The notes: generated by a model not told the origin, from the letters alone. A stretch of DNA of 64,000 bases from an uncultured Dehalococcoidia bacterium (GCA_913048295.1 CAJWWK010000004.1:1-64000), one strand, 5' to 3'; counted from the stretch's first letter, positions 8,375 to 16,969 are shown. Translations and numbers: made by a program.

Positions 8375-9207
8375 ATCTGCCGGACTTCACTGCGACAACG
8401 CCACTGGCCGTTGCGCTCGACCTGGACGAAACGACCCTGGGTTCCGACTCGAGGCTGGCAGACCGCACGCGGCGGGCACTGCATGCGGTGTACAACGCGG
8501 GGCTTCCGCTCGTCATCGCCACCTCACGTCCTGAACGGGTTTTGTCGATGCTGGTGGGGGACGACATAGTGGAGATCACTTCGCTGGTGCAGATGAACGG
8601 GACGATTGCCAACGGTCGTGCGGGATTGACGGGATCGTTCAGCGTGCCTTTCGACCGGGAGGACGCCCGGCTTTGTTGGGGGATGGTGAACGAAACGATT
8701 CCGCAGGTCCGCATGACGATGGAAATCGATGGAACGCTGTTTGCCGTCAACCATGACGATGGCATTAATTCGCTATGGGCATTCAACACCGCGAGCCCCA
8801 CGATGGTTGTACCTGTCGAAGAGGCGATTGATGTTGGTCCCGCAAAAATTTCGGTCAACGGTCTGGGCACCGATTTGGAAGAACTGGCAAACGAATTGGA
8901 AACGCAGCTTTCGAATAAAACAGTGATACACCGTGCGGCAAGCGCACAGTTTTTGAATGTCGTTCCCCGCGCGGCAACGAAATCGGGGGCCATAGCCAGT
9001 TTGCTTGGGACCGCGGATATTTCGCTTGCCGACGTGCTTGCCTTTGGCGACGACTACGTGGATATCGACCTAATACGCGACTGCGGCTGGTCGGTCGCCG
9101 TCGACAACGCGGTCCCCGAAATCAAGTCGCTGGCGAAGTACCTGACCGCTTCTAACGACAATTATGGCGTGGCCATTGTCCTCGAACGCCTGGTTGCGGC
9201 CTCATGA
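8371..9207 (+). CDS. HAD-superfamily (Cof-type) phosphatase
   Basis: A cytoplasmic haloacid dehalogenase-type phosphatase of subfamily IIB. The nucleophile motif is LDLDETTL, motif II is IATSRPE, the lysine is in ATKSGAI and the acidic motif is AFGDDYVDIDLI. The N-terminus reads like family members only from TTG 8371, which overlaps the previous stop (GAGTTGA) and has GGAGG ten bases upstream; the frame is open back to 8245 inside the MFS gene. It likely hydrolyses a sugar phosphate or similar metabolite. Its own stop overlaps the next start (ATGA). Confidence 0.85.
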   Translation: MNLPDFTATTPLAVALDLDETTLGSDSRLADRTRRALHAVYNAGLPLVIATSRPERVLSMLVGDDIVEITSLVQMNGTIANGRAGLTGSFSVPFDREDARLCWGMVNETIPQVRMTMEIDGTLFAVNHDDGINSLWAFNTASPTMVVPVEEAIDVGPAKISVNGLGTDLEELANELETQLSNKTVIHRAASAQFLNVVPRAATKSGAIASLLGTADISLADVLAFGDDYVDIDLIRDCGWSVAVDNAVPEIKSLAKYLTASNDNYGVAIVLERLVAAS

Positions 9208-9512
9208 AGGTTGGGCGGTTCGGGAGCTACCGGTCGCCGATTGTTGACGTGCTGTCCGACGGGCAGTTCCGTGCGCTCATCTTAAGTCAGGCGATATTTG
9301 ACCTCGGGATCTTCATGCGTGGAGCCGCGAATTCCTGGGTGATCCTCGAACTGACCATCTCGCAGCTGTGGATAGGGCTGGTCGCCGGCGTCCGTGCCAT
9401 ACCCATCATGCTGCTGGCACTGTTCGGCGGGGTGATATCCGACCGGTTCGGGCGCAGAAACCTGATGATGGCTGCGGGGTGGCATTGCCACATTTTTGGG
9501 CGGGATCGGTAG
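9204..9512 (+). pseudogene. Truncated MFS transporter (N-terminal fragment)
   Basis: Starts with an ATGA overlap on the HAD gene, so it was once the third gene of the operon. The ~102 residues match the start of an MFS_3 protein: FRALILSQAIFDLGIF, then LALFGGVISDRFGRRNLMMAAG. It then breaks off after the loop 2-3 motif, leaving about two and a half helices, too few for transport. The break lies ~75 bp from a B-family palindromic element. Confidence 0.8.
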
Positions 9513-9586
9513 GTGGTGGCGGTTGAGCGGATGACACACGTTGTTGGTGGGTAAAAGGTGGGAGCAGATCCCTACCGGGCATCGAA

Positions 9587-9611
9587 CTTCCCGACCGAAG
9601 CGGAGGGGCCT
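9587..9611 (-). repeat. Dispersed palindromic element, B family (copy B2, inverted)
   Basis: Read on the minus strand it gives GAGGCCCCTCCGCTTCGGTC then GGGAAG, a near match to the copies at 10013 and 33800. It faces copy B3 across the GIY-YIG gene. Confidence 0.75.
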
Positions 9612-9645
9612 CAATAGACATCACTCGTCTTGCGGAAGAAGACAG

Positions 9646-9936
9646 TTACCCAATCCGATCGCAGAGGTCCATCCAGAATGGATTTTCATTCTCGATCAGC
9701 TTAAGTTTTTTCGCGCGACGCCATCTCTTGATCTGTGCTTCTCGTTCGCGCGCTGCCTCAAACGATTCTGCAATTTCACACCAGACCAGGCGATTCGTGC
9801 GATATTTCGCTCCAAATCCGGCAACCCAGGCAGCTTTGTGCTGTTGCAGCCTGGTCGATATGTCGCGCGTCATTCCTGTGTACAGGGTTCGCCTAAGACT
9901 GGCCGCAATGTAGACATAGAATCCGGTTGGTTTCAC
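9646..9936 (-). CDS. GIY-YIG nuclease family protein
   Basis: A small single-domain (96 aa) GIY-YIG protein of the UvrC N-terminal/URI type, expected to cut DNA with a divalent metal. FYVYIAAS and LYTGMT stand for the GIY and YIG motifs; TRLQQHK carries the conserved Arg, and the conserved Glu lies in EREAQIKRWRRAKKLKLIE. I chose GTG 9936 (VKPTGFYVY) because the 46 codons upstream translate repeat B3 and intergenic sequence. The flanking inverted palindromic elements suggest it may be linked to their movement. Such stand-alone GIY-YIG proteins are mostly uncharacterised. Confidence 0.8.
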   Translation of the reverse strand: MKPTGFYVYIAASLRRTLYTGMTRDISTRLQQHKAAWVAGFGAKYRTNRLVWCEIAESFEAAREREAQIKRWRRAKKLKLIENENPFWMDLCDRIG

Positions 9937-10012
9937 GAGCAGGACTATAGTGGGTGCGAGGCGAATCTTAAAGCGGCCTGTCGGAGATGATCTTTGGGAG
10001 GTGATTCCGTTT

Positions 10013-10040
10013 GAGGTCCCTCCGCTCCGGTCGGGAAATC
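10013..10040 (+). repeat. Dispersed palindromic element, B family (copy B3)
   Basis: GAGGTCCCTCCGCTCC then GGTCGGGAAATC, 28 nt identical to copy B4 at 33800-33827, 23.8 kb away. It can fold as CCC-U-CCG/CGG-UC-GGG. Confidence 0.85.
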
Positions 10041-10120
10041 GGGCCGTGGCCGACGCGGCCGGTTCACAGGCCACAAGTACGTATCACGCACCAGAACCTA
10101 AAGCACACAAGGTCAAATTC

Positions 10121-11014
10121 TTGCCGATTCCAGTAAATAACCCGATTGTTGTCGCTCCCAGTCCTACCCCTTTTACGGCGGATGATTCGGTTGATCATGC
10201 CGCGATCGAGCGGAACGTGGAAAAGTGGCTTCAAACGCCGCTATCGGGCTTCGTGTTGAACTCGGAGAACGGCGAGGAGCAGCTTCTTTCCGAGACGGAG
10301 CGGCTCGACATTGTGCGCACGGTGAACGATGCACGCAACGGTGAAAAGTTCATCGTCGGCGGCGTCGACAGCTCGTCGGTCACCGATTCGGTCCGCACCG
10401 CCGAAGCGCTGGTCGAGGCTGGGGCCGAGATGATCCGCATCAGGATTCCCAGGCTGACGAAGGACGTCGCCGGCTACTTCGAACAGGTGGTTCCCCGCGT
10501 TCCTGCGCCGGTCGTCGTCATCCACCAGATGGCACCCGGCCAGTTCGCCGGGGGTGATGCGCCGGTGGGTGCCGAGCCCGAGGTGATCGGCGACCTTATC
10601 GATATCGACAACGTGTTTGGTTATATCGCATCGGGCAACGTGCGGTTCGAGTCGAGAGTCCGCAATTTTATGACGACTGAAAAGCCGTTCTGGCTGGGCA
10701 ACGGCCTGCTGCTTTTGCCGATGAGCGTGATCGGTGCGAACGGGGCCTGCCTGATGTTCGGCAACGTGGCTCCGACCGAGTGTCTGGCAGTAATTTCGAG
10801 TGTGCTGAAGGGCGATCTGGCTACTGCCCAGGAAATCCAATCACGGTGCATTGAAGCGGATTACCAGATTCTTTCGCGGGGTGCGGCAGGGATTAAGGCA
10901 GCGCTCGATATTCTTGGCTACGAAGGCGGTGCGCCGCGGTTGCCGAACGTGGCGGTGTCGGATGAGGAGCGCGAGGTTATTCGCGCGGCGATGCAGGTGG
11001 CTGGGTTGGTTTAG
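10121..11014 (+). CDS. DapA-family protein lacking the Schiff-base lysine
   Basis: A 297-residue protein with the dihydrodipicolinate synthase/N-acetylneuraminate lyase fold, a family that normally cleaves or forms C-C bonds through a lysine Schiff base. TTG 10121 is chosen because AAGG lies 8 bases upstream and the family-like sequence (PNTPF-type VVAPSPTPFTADDSVDH) begins here; the frame is open back to 9950 through repeat B3. Family landmarks are altered: SENGE replaces GTTGE, IPRL replaces TPYY, VVVIHQM replaces the LYNVP tyrosine motif, and GYIASGN replaces GIKEASG, so the catalytic Lys is absent. Either it uses another mechanism or it is non-enzymatic. Neighbouring genes suggest sugar-acid catabolism. 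Confidence 0.75.
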   Translation: MPIPVNNPIVVAPSPTPFTADDSVDHAAIERNVEKWLQTPLSGFVLNSENGEEQLLSETERLDIVRTVNDARNGEKFIVGGVDSSSVTDSVRTAEALVEAGAEMIRIRIPRLTKDVAGYFEQVVPRVPAPVVVIHQMAPGQFAGGDAPVGAEPEVIGDLIDIDNVFGYIASGNVRFESRVRNFMTTEKPFWLGNGLLLLPMSVIGANGACLMFGNVAPTECLAVISSVLKGDLATAQEIQSRCIEADYQILSRGAAGIKAALDILGYEGGAPRLPNVAVSDEEREVIRAAMQVAGLV

Positions 11015-11024
11015 GTGGACAGTG

Positions 11025-11070
11025 TCCAACCCATCCTCTAACTCCCTCCCATGCAAGGAGGGAGGAACTG
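11025..11070. repeat. Purine/pyrimidine palindrome, A family (A1)
   Basis: CTCCCTCC-CATGCAA-GGAGGGAG hairpin just after the DapA-like gene. One of about nine intergenic palindromes of similar build in this window; it could serve as a transcript end. Confidence 0.6.
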
Positions 11071-11099
11071 GCCGGTGCCTCAAACAAACGACGCTCGCG

Positions 11100-11891
11100 T
11101 CACCAGATTGACCAGCCGCCGTCGACCCTGAACTCCTGCCCCGTTATCCATGAGCCGGCGTCTGAGGCGAGCAGGGCCACGGTGCCTTTCAGGTCTTGCG
11201 ACAGGCCGGTGCGGTGAAGTGCGTTCATCTTCCGGAAAGTTTCGACCTGTTCGGGGTTGGTCGTATCTTTGGGTATCTGACCGGGGCTGATGCAGTTGGC
11301 AGTAATTCCGTACTTGCCGAACTCGCCAGCGAAGGCCCGCGTCAGGTTCAACACGCCGCCTTTGGCGGCCTGGTACGGCGGGCCGGAACGGTTGAAGTTC
11401 GCGTTGTAGATGCGCGGGTCTATGGAAAGCGTGGCTGCGATCGAGCCGAGGGTTATGATCGATCCGCACCGGGCCGGGATCATGGCGCGACCGGCCGACT
11501 GCGCAGTGATGTAGGTGCCCGTGAGATTGACTTCGAGAGTGCGCCTGAACTCATCGACATCGGCATCGGGTGGATAGCTGGTGGTGAACGACCCACCGGC
11601 GTTGCAAATGGCGATATCCAGGCGACCGGTGTCGTTCATGACGCGCTCGACGAGTGCATCGACCTGCGTTTCGTCGGTCACATCGCAGCCGAGGCCCGTG
11701 ACATCGTAGCCGCGCCGGGTGAGTTCGCTGGCAACCCGCTCGCAGAGTTCGGTACGACGGGAGGCGATGTAGACCTTCGCCCCGAGGTCGCCGAGGGCTT
11801 CGGTAAAGGCTGTGCCGAGGTGGGTGCCGCCGCCGGTGACGATCGCAGTACGGCCTGTGAGGTCGAAAAGTTCTTGAACAGTTCTGGTCAT
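11100..11891 (-). CDS. Short-chain dehydrogenase/reductase (gluconate 5-dehydrogenase-like)
   Basis: A classical SDR of ~263 residues that should oxidise or reduce a sugar or alcohol with NAD(P). Motifs: TGGGTHLG nucleotide-binding loop, CDVTDE, ICNAGG, serine in ITLGSIAA, the YQAAK catalytic pair, and SPGQIP after the active site. ATG 11891 is preferred over 11912 because GGAG lies seven bases before it. It is transcribed convergently with the DapA-like gene and follows the metallophosphoesterase on the same strand with a 73-bp gap. Confidence 0.9.
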   Translation of the reverse strand: MTRTVQELFDLTGRTAIVTGGGTHLGTAFTEALGDLGAKVYIASRRTELCERVASELTRRGYDVTGLGCDVTDETQVDALVERVMNDTGRLDIAICNAGGSFTTSYPPDADVDEFRRTLEVNLTGTYITAQSAGRAMIPARCGSIITLGSIAATLSIDPRIYNANFNRSGPPYQAAKGGVLNLTRAFAGEFGKYGITANCISPGQIPKDTTNPEQVETFRKMNALHRTGLSQDLKGTVALLASDAGSWITGQEFRVDGGWSIW

Positions 11892-11964
11892 TTTTGATCT
11901 CCGCTCCGGCAACGCGTCCCCGCCCCAGGTCTCTCGACTGCGCTCGGGACGCGCTGGTTGTTTA

Positions 11965-13038
11965 CTAATCAGAGTGTGCCGCTGGCACTTCGAACTTGTG
12001 CCTGAGTTTCAGCGTTCGCTCCGACTGTTTGTACCAGCCCTCGGGAGCATACTGGTCGGTGTGCAGATAACACTGGACCCGCACTTCGTCGGAGCCTTCG
12101 GCGAATGTGAACAGGCGGCTCATGGGGATCGAGTTTTTCTGTCCGTGGTAGCGGGTGATCGCCGAGACGTTTACAAAGTTGGCGCCCCACTTCTGCTCGA
12201 TATGCGACCGGCCTCCGGTCGTATCGTCGGGGTGGGTGTGGGTATGTGCGCCGAGCCAGAGATCGATGGCGGGCGTGTTCTCGGCAAGGAAATTTTCGAT
12301 CCGGCCCGAGTCTTTCTGGCCGCCCACCCAGTAGATAAGCGATGCACCGGGAGCACCGCCGTCGGGCATCCGGCCGTGGTAGCCGCCGTCGCAGCCTTCG
12401 TTGAGACCGCTCGCCACCGTCGTTTCCTTGATCATGTGGTGGTGGGCTGTAATGACTATCTTGTGGGTGTTGCCACGTACTTTTTCTGTCCACCACTCGA
12501 ACGTTTCTTCGGAAATCGCGCCGGCCGGGTAGCCGCCAAACTCGCCGCGCCCGATCGGCGGGCCACCGTCGTTGCGGTCGGCGAGCATCAGGAACAGGAT
12601 GTTGCCGACCTCGAACGAGTAGTGTTCCCATGTGCCTGATGTCGGGTACGGTCTTTTCGTGTTGTCGATCCCGGAGAACTCGGTGCTTTCGCCGGTCGGG
12701 TCGATCCATTTCTTGAACCACCACTGGGTCGGTTCGTCGGCACCCGAAGCATCGTGGTTGCCGATCACATCGTAGAAGTGTTCACGGCCGTGATTTTTAG
12801 CCGTGGCGTACTGGGCAACCACGAGTTCGCCCTCCTCGTCGTCTGGTGGGAGCTGCGAGCCAGAGAAATCGCCCAGGTTGACGGCGATATCGAAACCGCG
12901 AGAGTCGTCGGCCGTACCGGGTTCCGCGGGCCACGCTTCGGCCTGCCGGATCGCCTCTTCGAGCGAGCGGCGACCGAATTTGATCTCGGTCCCAACATGC
13001 GTATCGGAAAGCGCCCACAGGCGAACGGTTCGAGCCAA
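11965..13038 (-). CDS. Calcineurin-like metallophosphoesterase
   Basis: A dinuclear-metal phosphoesterase fold. Motifs in order: LSDTHVG, VNLGDFSG, IGNHDASG, TAHHHM and GAHTHTH, which supply the Asp/His/Asn ligands. I place the start at TTG 13038 (LARTVRLWALSDTHVG), which has AAGG eight bases upstream on this strand; the frame stays open to 13296 but that part lacks family character. About 357 residues, no clear signal peptide. It is divergent from the enolase at 13297. The substrate cannot be named; relatives hydrolyse phosphodiesters or phosphomonoesters. Confidence 0.85.
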   Translation of the reverse strand: MARTVRLWALSDTHVGTEIKFGRRSLEEAIRQAEAWPAEPGTADDSRGFDIAVNLGDFSGSQLPPDDEEGELVVAQYATAKNHGREHFYDVIGNHDASGADEPTQWWFKKWIDPTGESTEFSGIDNTKRPYPTSGTWEHYSFEVGNILFLMLADRNDGGPPIGRGEFGGYPAGAISEETFEWWTEKVRGNTHKIVITAHHHMIKETTVASGLNEGCDGGYHGRMPDGGAPGASLIYWVGGQKDSGRIENFLAENTPAIDLWLGAHTHTHPDDTTGGRSHIEQKWGANFVNVSAITRYHGQKNSIPMSRLFTFAEGSDEVRVQCYLHTDQYAPEGWYKQSERTLKLRHKFEVPAAHSD

Positions 13039-13296
13039 ATTTTTTACCTTAAACGAACCGGGTTGTTCCCGGCTGAAGTGGAACGTCCTGATGCTGAAAA
13101 ATGATTTACTGCCGGGGGATTCTGGTCCAGTGCCCGAATAATAATCGCCCTGACTCCCTGTGTGTCGGTGCATAGGGCTGAATACATCGATCGCGCGCGG
13201 CGTATACTCCCGCCGCGCCAGCCTTTGGTAATTTTGGCGGAAGCGTTCACAGGGAAGATATCCGGGTGCGAAGACGTTGAGAGGTAGCCACAGCAA

Positions 13297-14454
13297 TTGC
13301 CAGCAATAACCGATGTTGAGTTCAGGCAGTTTTCAGCGAATCACCACAATGCGCAGCGCAACTGGCTGCTGGTAAAGCTGAACACCGACGACCCCGCCGT
13401 TTACGGTATTGGCGACGCGTCGCCGATGCAGGACGACGAGCAGGTCAAGGACTTAATCACCGGGTTCGTCGAAAAATACCTGCGGGGCAAGGACCCGCTC
13501 GAGTCGGAGCTTCACTGGACGACGATGTATCAGGACCCGCAGGCCCGTGGTGGCAGGCTTGCCACGACGGCGATTTCGGGCATCGATATCGCCCTGTGGG
13601 ACCTGAAGGGGCGAATTCTCGATCAGCCCGTGTGGAAGCTGCTCGGCGGTGCCCACCGCAGGAGCATTCGCGTCTATGCCAACGGCTGGTACACGAATCC
13701 GGGGACTCCCAAACAGAACGCTGAAGAGGCGAAAATCGTGATCGGCATGGGCTATACCGCGCTAAAGTTCGACCCCTTCGGCCAGGCGAATTTCTACAAG
13801 ATTTCGCTTGCGGAACTGCAGCTGGCCGAGGACCGTGTGGCAGCGGTGCGAAAGGCCGTTGGGCCGCACGTCGACATCCTGGTCGAGGCGCATGCGAAGT
13901 TCAACGTGATGAACGCCATCCAGATCGGCAGGCGGATGGAGGAGTATTTTCCGCTGTTCTACGAGGAGCCGGTGTCGCAGGAACGGGTGGCCGAACTTGC
14001 CGAAGTGCGGAGCAGGGTGAACATCCCGATCGCAACGGGCGAGCGTTTGTACACAAAGTTCCCGTTTGCGGAGATCGTCGAGCAGCACGCGGCCGATGTG
14101 TTGCAGCCCGATATCGCGAACGCCGGCGGTATCACCGAGCTCAAGAAAATCGCGATCATTGCCGAGGCGAAGCACATCACGATGGCACCGCACAACGTGT
14201 GCTCCCCAGTAGGGGCGATGGCGGAGATGCACCTCGATGCCTCGATCATCAACTTCGAGATACAGGAGTACCACGCCGAGTTCTACACGGAGCACTATTT
14301 CACGGTTCTGGACGGGTTTACGCGACAGGTGGACGGCTATGTTGAGCTTTCCGATGCGCCGGGGCTGGGTCTCGAGCTGAACGAAGCGGAAATAGCGAAG
14401 CACCCGCCGCTGGCAAGGGTGACATCGGCAGGAGGAACGGTGAGGGGGATCTAG
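13297..14454 (+). CDS. Enolase-superfamily dehydratase (galactonate dehydratase-like)
   Basis: A 385-residue mandelate racemase-group enzyme. E197 and H199 (VEAHAKF) occupy the Asp/His positions seen in D-galactonate dehydratase, followed by E223 (FYEEPV), E249 (ATGERLY) and H299 (APHNVCSP), so the acid/base set of sugar-acid dehydratases is complete. The start is TTG 13297, as the family N-terminus (ITDVEFRQF) begins three codons later. It precedes an HpcH/HpaI aldolase by 108 bp, suggesting a dehydratase-aldolase route from an aldonic acid to pyruvate and an aldehyde. Confidence 0.9.
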   Translation: MPAITDVEFRQFSANHHNAQRNWLLVKLNTDDPAVYGIGDASPMQDDEQVKDLITGFVEKYLRGKDPLESELHWTTMYQDPQARGGRLATTAISGIDIALWDLKGRILDQPVWKLLGGAHRRSIRVYANGWYTNPGTPKQNAEEAKIVIGMGYTALKFDPFGQANFYKISLAELQLAEDRVAAVRKAVGPHVDILVEAHAKFNVMNAIQIGRRMEEYFPLFYEEPVSQERVAELAEVRSRVNIPIATGERLYTKFPFAEIVEQHAADVLQPDIANAGGITELKKIAIIAEAKHITMAPHNVCSPVGAMAEMHLDASIINFEIQEYHAEFYTEHYFTVLDGFTRQVDGYVELSDAPGLGLELNEAEIAKHPPLARVTSAGGTVRGI

Positions 14455-14562
14455 TGTGCCATCGGCACTTTTGATGCGTGACGAACGTTGTTGGCTTGAT
14501 CGAACAAGTTATATCGAATCGAAATTGGCTCTCACCGGGGGCCGTGGGGGAGAAATCTAATA

Positions 14563-15312
14563 ATGATTGAAAATTCAGTTTTGAAGGCGAACCGGGAGGG
14601 CCGGAAGGCAACGGTGTTCGCGCTGGCGTTTCCGGCGCTGTACCTGGTAGAAATGGCCGCTCACGTCGGCTTCGACGCGATATCGATCGACGGCGAGCAC
14701 GGTGCGTTCCCAGAAGATGCGATCGACGACATCTGCCGCGTTTCAAACGCGCTCGGGATGTCGGTCAGTGCGCGTGTCCCCGACAGCGCGCCGTACCAGG
14801 TGAACCTGTACCTGGACCGCGGCATCCAGGGTGTCACCGGTCCACACATCAACTCCGGTGCCGAGGCGCAGGCGCTGGCCGACGCCTGCCTGTTCCCGGT
14901 TGAGGGAAGGCGTTCCTGGGGCGGTGGGCGGGGGACCGAGTTCAACGACCAGACTGTCCTCGATGAAAAGTACGGCGGCAAGCTCGGCTTTGCAAAGTGG
15001 TCGAACGACAACATGATCGTCGTGGCCCAGATCGAGGACAAAAAGGCCTGGGACAACCTCGACGATATCCTTGCGGTCCCCGGTCTCACGGGTGTGACCG
15101 GCGGCCCGCACGACTTTGCACAGTCGCTTGGTCATCCCGGTCAGCCCGATCACCCGGACCGCATCGCCGCGACCCTCGATGTGGAGACGCGTGCACGTGC
15201 TGCCGGTAAGATCGCAGGTGGCGACCTTTCTACCGGCACCGGCATTGCAGAACTGATGCTCGGCGAGGCGCGTGCGTTCGTGGCGGCCCACAGGAACGAC
15301 AAGCTGGGCTAG
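14563..15312 (+). CDS. HpcH/HpaI-family 2-keto-3-deoxy acid aldolase
   Basis: A class II (metal-dependent) aldolase of the HpcH/HpaI family, 249 residues, expected to split a 2-keto-3-deoxy sugar acid or 4-hydroxy-2-oxo acid into pyruvate and an aldehyde. Family features are ISIDGEHGAF near residue 45, the Arg of SARVPD, GVTGPHINS, an active-site Glu in VVAQIEDKKA and GVTGGPHDFA. ATG 14563 has GGGGGAGA upstream. It probably consumes the product of the enolase-type dehydratase just upstream. Confidence 0.88.
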   Translation: MIENSVLKANREGRKATVFALAFPALYLVEMAAHVGFDAISIDGEHGAFPEDAIDDICRVSNALGMSVSARVPDSAPYQVNLYLDRGIQGVTGPHINSGAEAQALADACLFPVEGRRSWGGGRGTEFNDQTVLDEKYGGKLGFAKWSNDNMIVVAQIEDKKAWDNLDDILAVPGLTGVTGGPHDFAQSLGHPGQPDHPDRIAATLDVETRARAAGKIAGGDLSTGTGIAELMLGEARAFVAAHRNDKLG

Positions 15313-15479
15313 GAGTTCGCCCCCGGCGTTTCGTAAGCTGGACCGGTCTTGCCGTTGGCACGACTGGTCTAACGCGGTAATCGGTAGTCTTTTTTGTCTC
15401 TGGTCTATCTGCGCGTGCCGGGCCGGGAAGCCGCGGCGGCAAAAATTGGTGGGTTGACAATTGAATCGCGTCGTACATC

Positions 15480-16278
15480 GATACTCCCATGGGACCGTGC
15501 CCGTCCTCAATTAACCCCGCCAATGGCGATCAGGGATGCTGGCTGCAGGTACGGTTTATCGAAACGACCGGCGCTACAACGGCGTGGTCCTGCATGTTGT
15601 GGCCGCCGAATCGGCAGGGCGACCGGCGCGTCGATACCGCTGCTGGCACTCAACTGGACAGGTCGATCGAATAGCAGCGAGGCGGATTTTCCCGAGTCGT
15701 CGGCAGCCAGATCAGAGTCCGGAAGCCCGGTTATTGGGGTTCGGAAGTCTTCCGGTGCCCCGGTGGGGCCGACAGGGCCGATGGGCGTACTTGACCTGGC
15801 GGCGGGGCTTGAGCGTTTTCACGCCCAGGCGGCTGGGATCGCACTCGATATCGAGGCGTTCAGGGCTGACCAGGCGGTCTGGCTCGGGGTGATGGGAGCG
15901 CTTGGGTATCCACGCAGCAAGCGGGCATTCCGGATGTTCCGACCGGCTGAGTTGATCGGCGATTCCGCAATCGTTGTAATGGGATCGGCCAGGGCTTCAG
16001 AGACCGTGGTCAACGTGCTTTTGCCTACGGTATTCGCCCTTGCGGCAGGATCCGGTCACAGCAGCATGGGCCTGAAGAACAACGTACTGGCGTTGTACGA
16101 CGCACACCCGAAGCTTGCCGAGAATTCTGTAACCAGGGAAGCGAAAGTTGCTCTCGGTGTCGATTATGAGGTTCCAAAGATCGCCTCGGCCCGCGACCAG
16201 CAGGGCCTGATAATCCTGTACCGGGAAATGTTCAGGAGTGGTATCAGGCCCCACCAGAGGAGATTGCCGGGAGTATGA
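15480..16278 (+). pseudogene. Decayed DUF2851-family gene
   Basis: Pieces of a DUF2851 protein lie in different frames. Around 15560-15610 the +2 frame gives YRNDRRYNGVVLHVVA, the family's hallmark, while from ~15770 the +1 frame gives MGVLDLAAGLERFHAQAAG, then DQAVWLGVMGALGYPRSKRAF, VNVLLPTVFALA and SARDQQGLIILYREM. The N-terminus is missing and the middle is shortened, so at least one frameshift and deletions have occurred. The family's function is unknown. The remaining open frame (15394-16278) is not a genuine protein over its first half. Confidence 0.7.
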
Positions 16279-16314
16279 CCCAGCGACCCCGTCACCTGCG
16301 ATACGATTAGACGC

Positions 16315-16902
16315 ATGGCAGCTGAATCAAGTCCCCGACAGAACTCGGCCGGTCGCGTTTCCGCACCGGGTGTGCGAAGCGCCCCGGTGGGATCGTCGGG
16401 AGCGTCTGAAGTGCTACTTCCCGGCGAACGGGTAATTTCTGAACTGGAACCGCGCGGCGGGGGTTATTTCCAACTGACCCATGCGAGGGTGATTTACAAC
16501 GGCGGTGGCGGGACCGATGGCGCGACCGCATACGCTTCAGTCCGCTTGAAGGACATCTCGTCGATCCAGATTTCACGCCGTCCACGTGCGCGCCGGAGCG
16601 CCGCATGGGGTGTTGTCGGGCTGTTCAGTGCCATTGGTGTCTGGCAGGTTACGCCGGACTCGACCATCGGCATCGGCGCTGCCGTTACGGTGGCGTTGAT
16701 CTCGTTGTTTTTGATGGCGGACTACTGGGTCAGGCCTGCGGGCGTCTTTCTCGAGTTACGCACACGTGGCGGGACGATCGCCGGTGAGGTGGGCGGCAAG
16801 GCATCGAACGCACTGGCCTTCGCCAGGCAGGTCGAGGACGAGCAGCGGCGGCTCGGTCCCAGTCGGGTCAGCACCCCGTTCAGGAAATATCCCTCGGGTT
16901 AG
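16315..16902 (+). CDS. Membrane protein with PH-like domain
   Basis: A 195-residue protein of unknown function. After a low-complexity N-terminus, residues ~32-85 (LLPGERVISELEPRGGGYFQLTHARVIY) resemble a bacterial PH-like domain. Two hydrophobic helices follow (WGVVGLFSAIGVW, then AAVTVALISLFLMADYW), and the tail has short strands (GVFLELRTRGGTIAGEVGGK). It probably sits in the inner membrane. It lies between the DUF2851 relic and the convergent tsaD gene. Confidence 0.6.
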   Translation: MAAESSPRQNSAGRVSAPGVRSAPVGSSGASEVLLPGERVISELEPRGGGYFQLTHARVIYNGGGGTDGATAYASVRLKDISSIQISRRPRARRSAAWGVVGLFSAIGVWQVTPDSTIGIGAAVTVALISLFLMADYWVRPAGVFLELRTRGGTIAGEVGGKASNALAFARQVEDEQRRLGPSRVSTPFRKYPSG

Positions 16903-16969
16903 TGTGGACTGGGGGACCGGGGTGAACGACGGGCGGGGTCCGGAGGTTTCGGACAACCCGAAAAATGCT

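Larger units (their letters stand above)
9587..10040. mobile_element. Candidate GIY-YIG element bounded by inverted B repeats
   Basis: The B2 copy (inverted, 9587-9611) and the B3 copy (direct, 10013-10040) form ~26-bp imperfect terminal inverted repeats around a single GIY-YIG nuclease gene. Truncated MFS sequence lies on the left. The same left-inverted/right-direct arrangement without a gene occurs at 51560-51704. No target-site duplication was identified. That this is a mobile unit is inference. Confidence 0.35.

Noticed and set aside
11196-11897. Long plus-strand ORF opposite the SDR gene
   Set aside because: Shadow of a clear SDR gene in GC-rich DNA; no domain.
15394-15770. N-terminal half of the 294-codon ORF as genuine protein
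   Set aside because: The DUF2851 signature lies in another frame here; the open frame is accidental.
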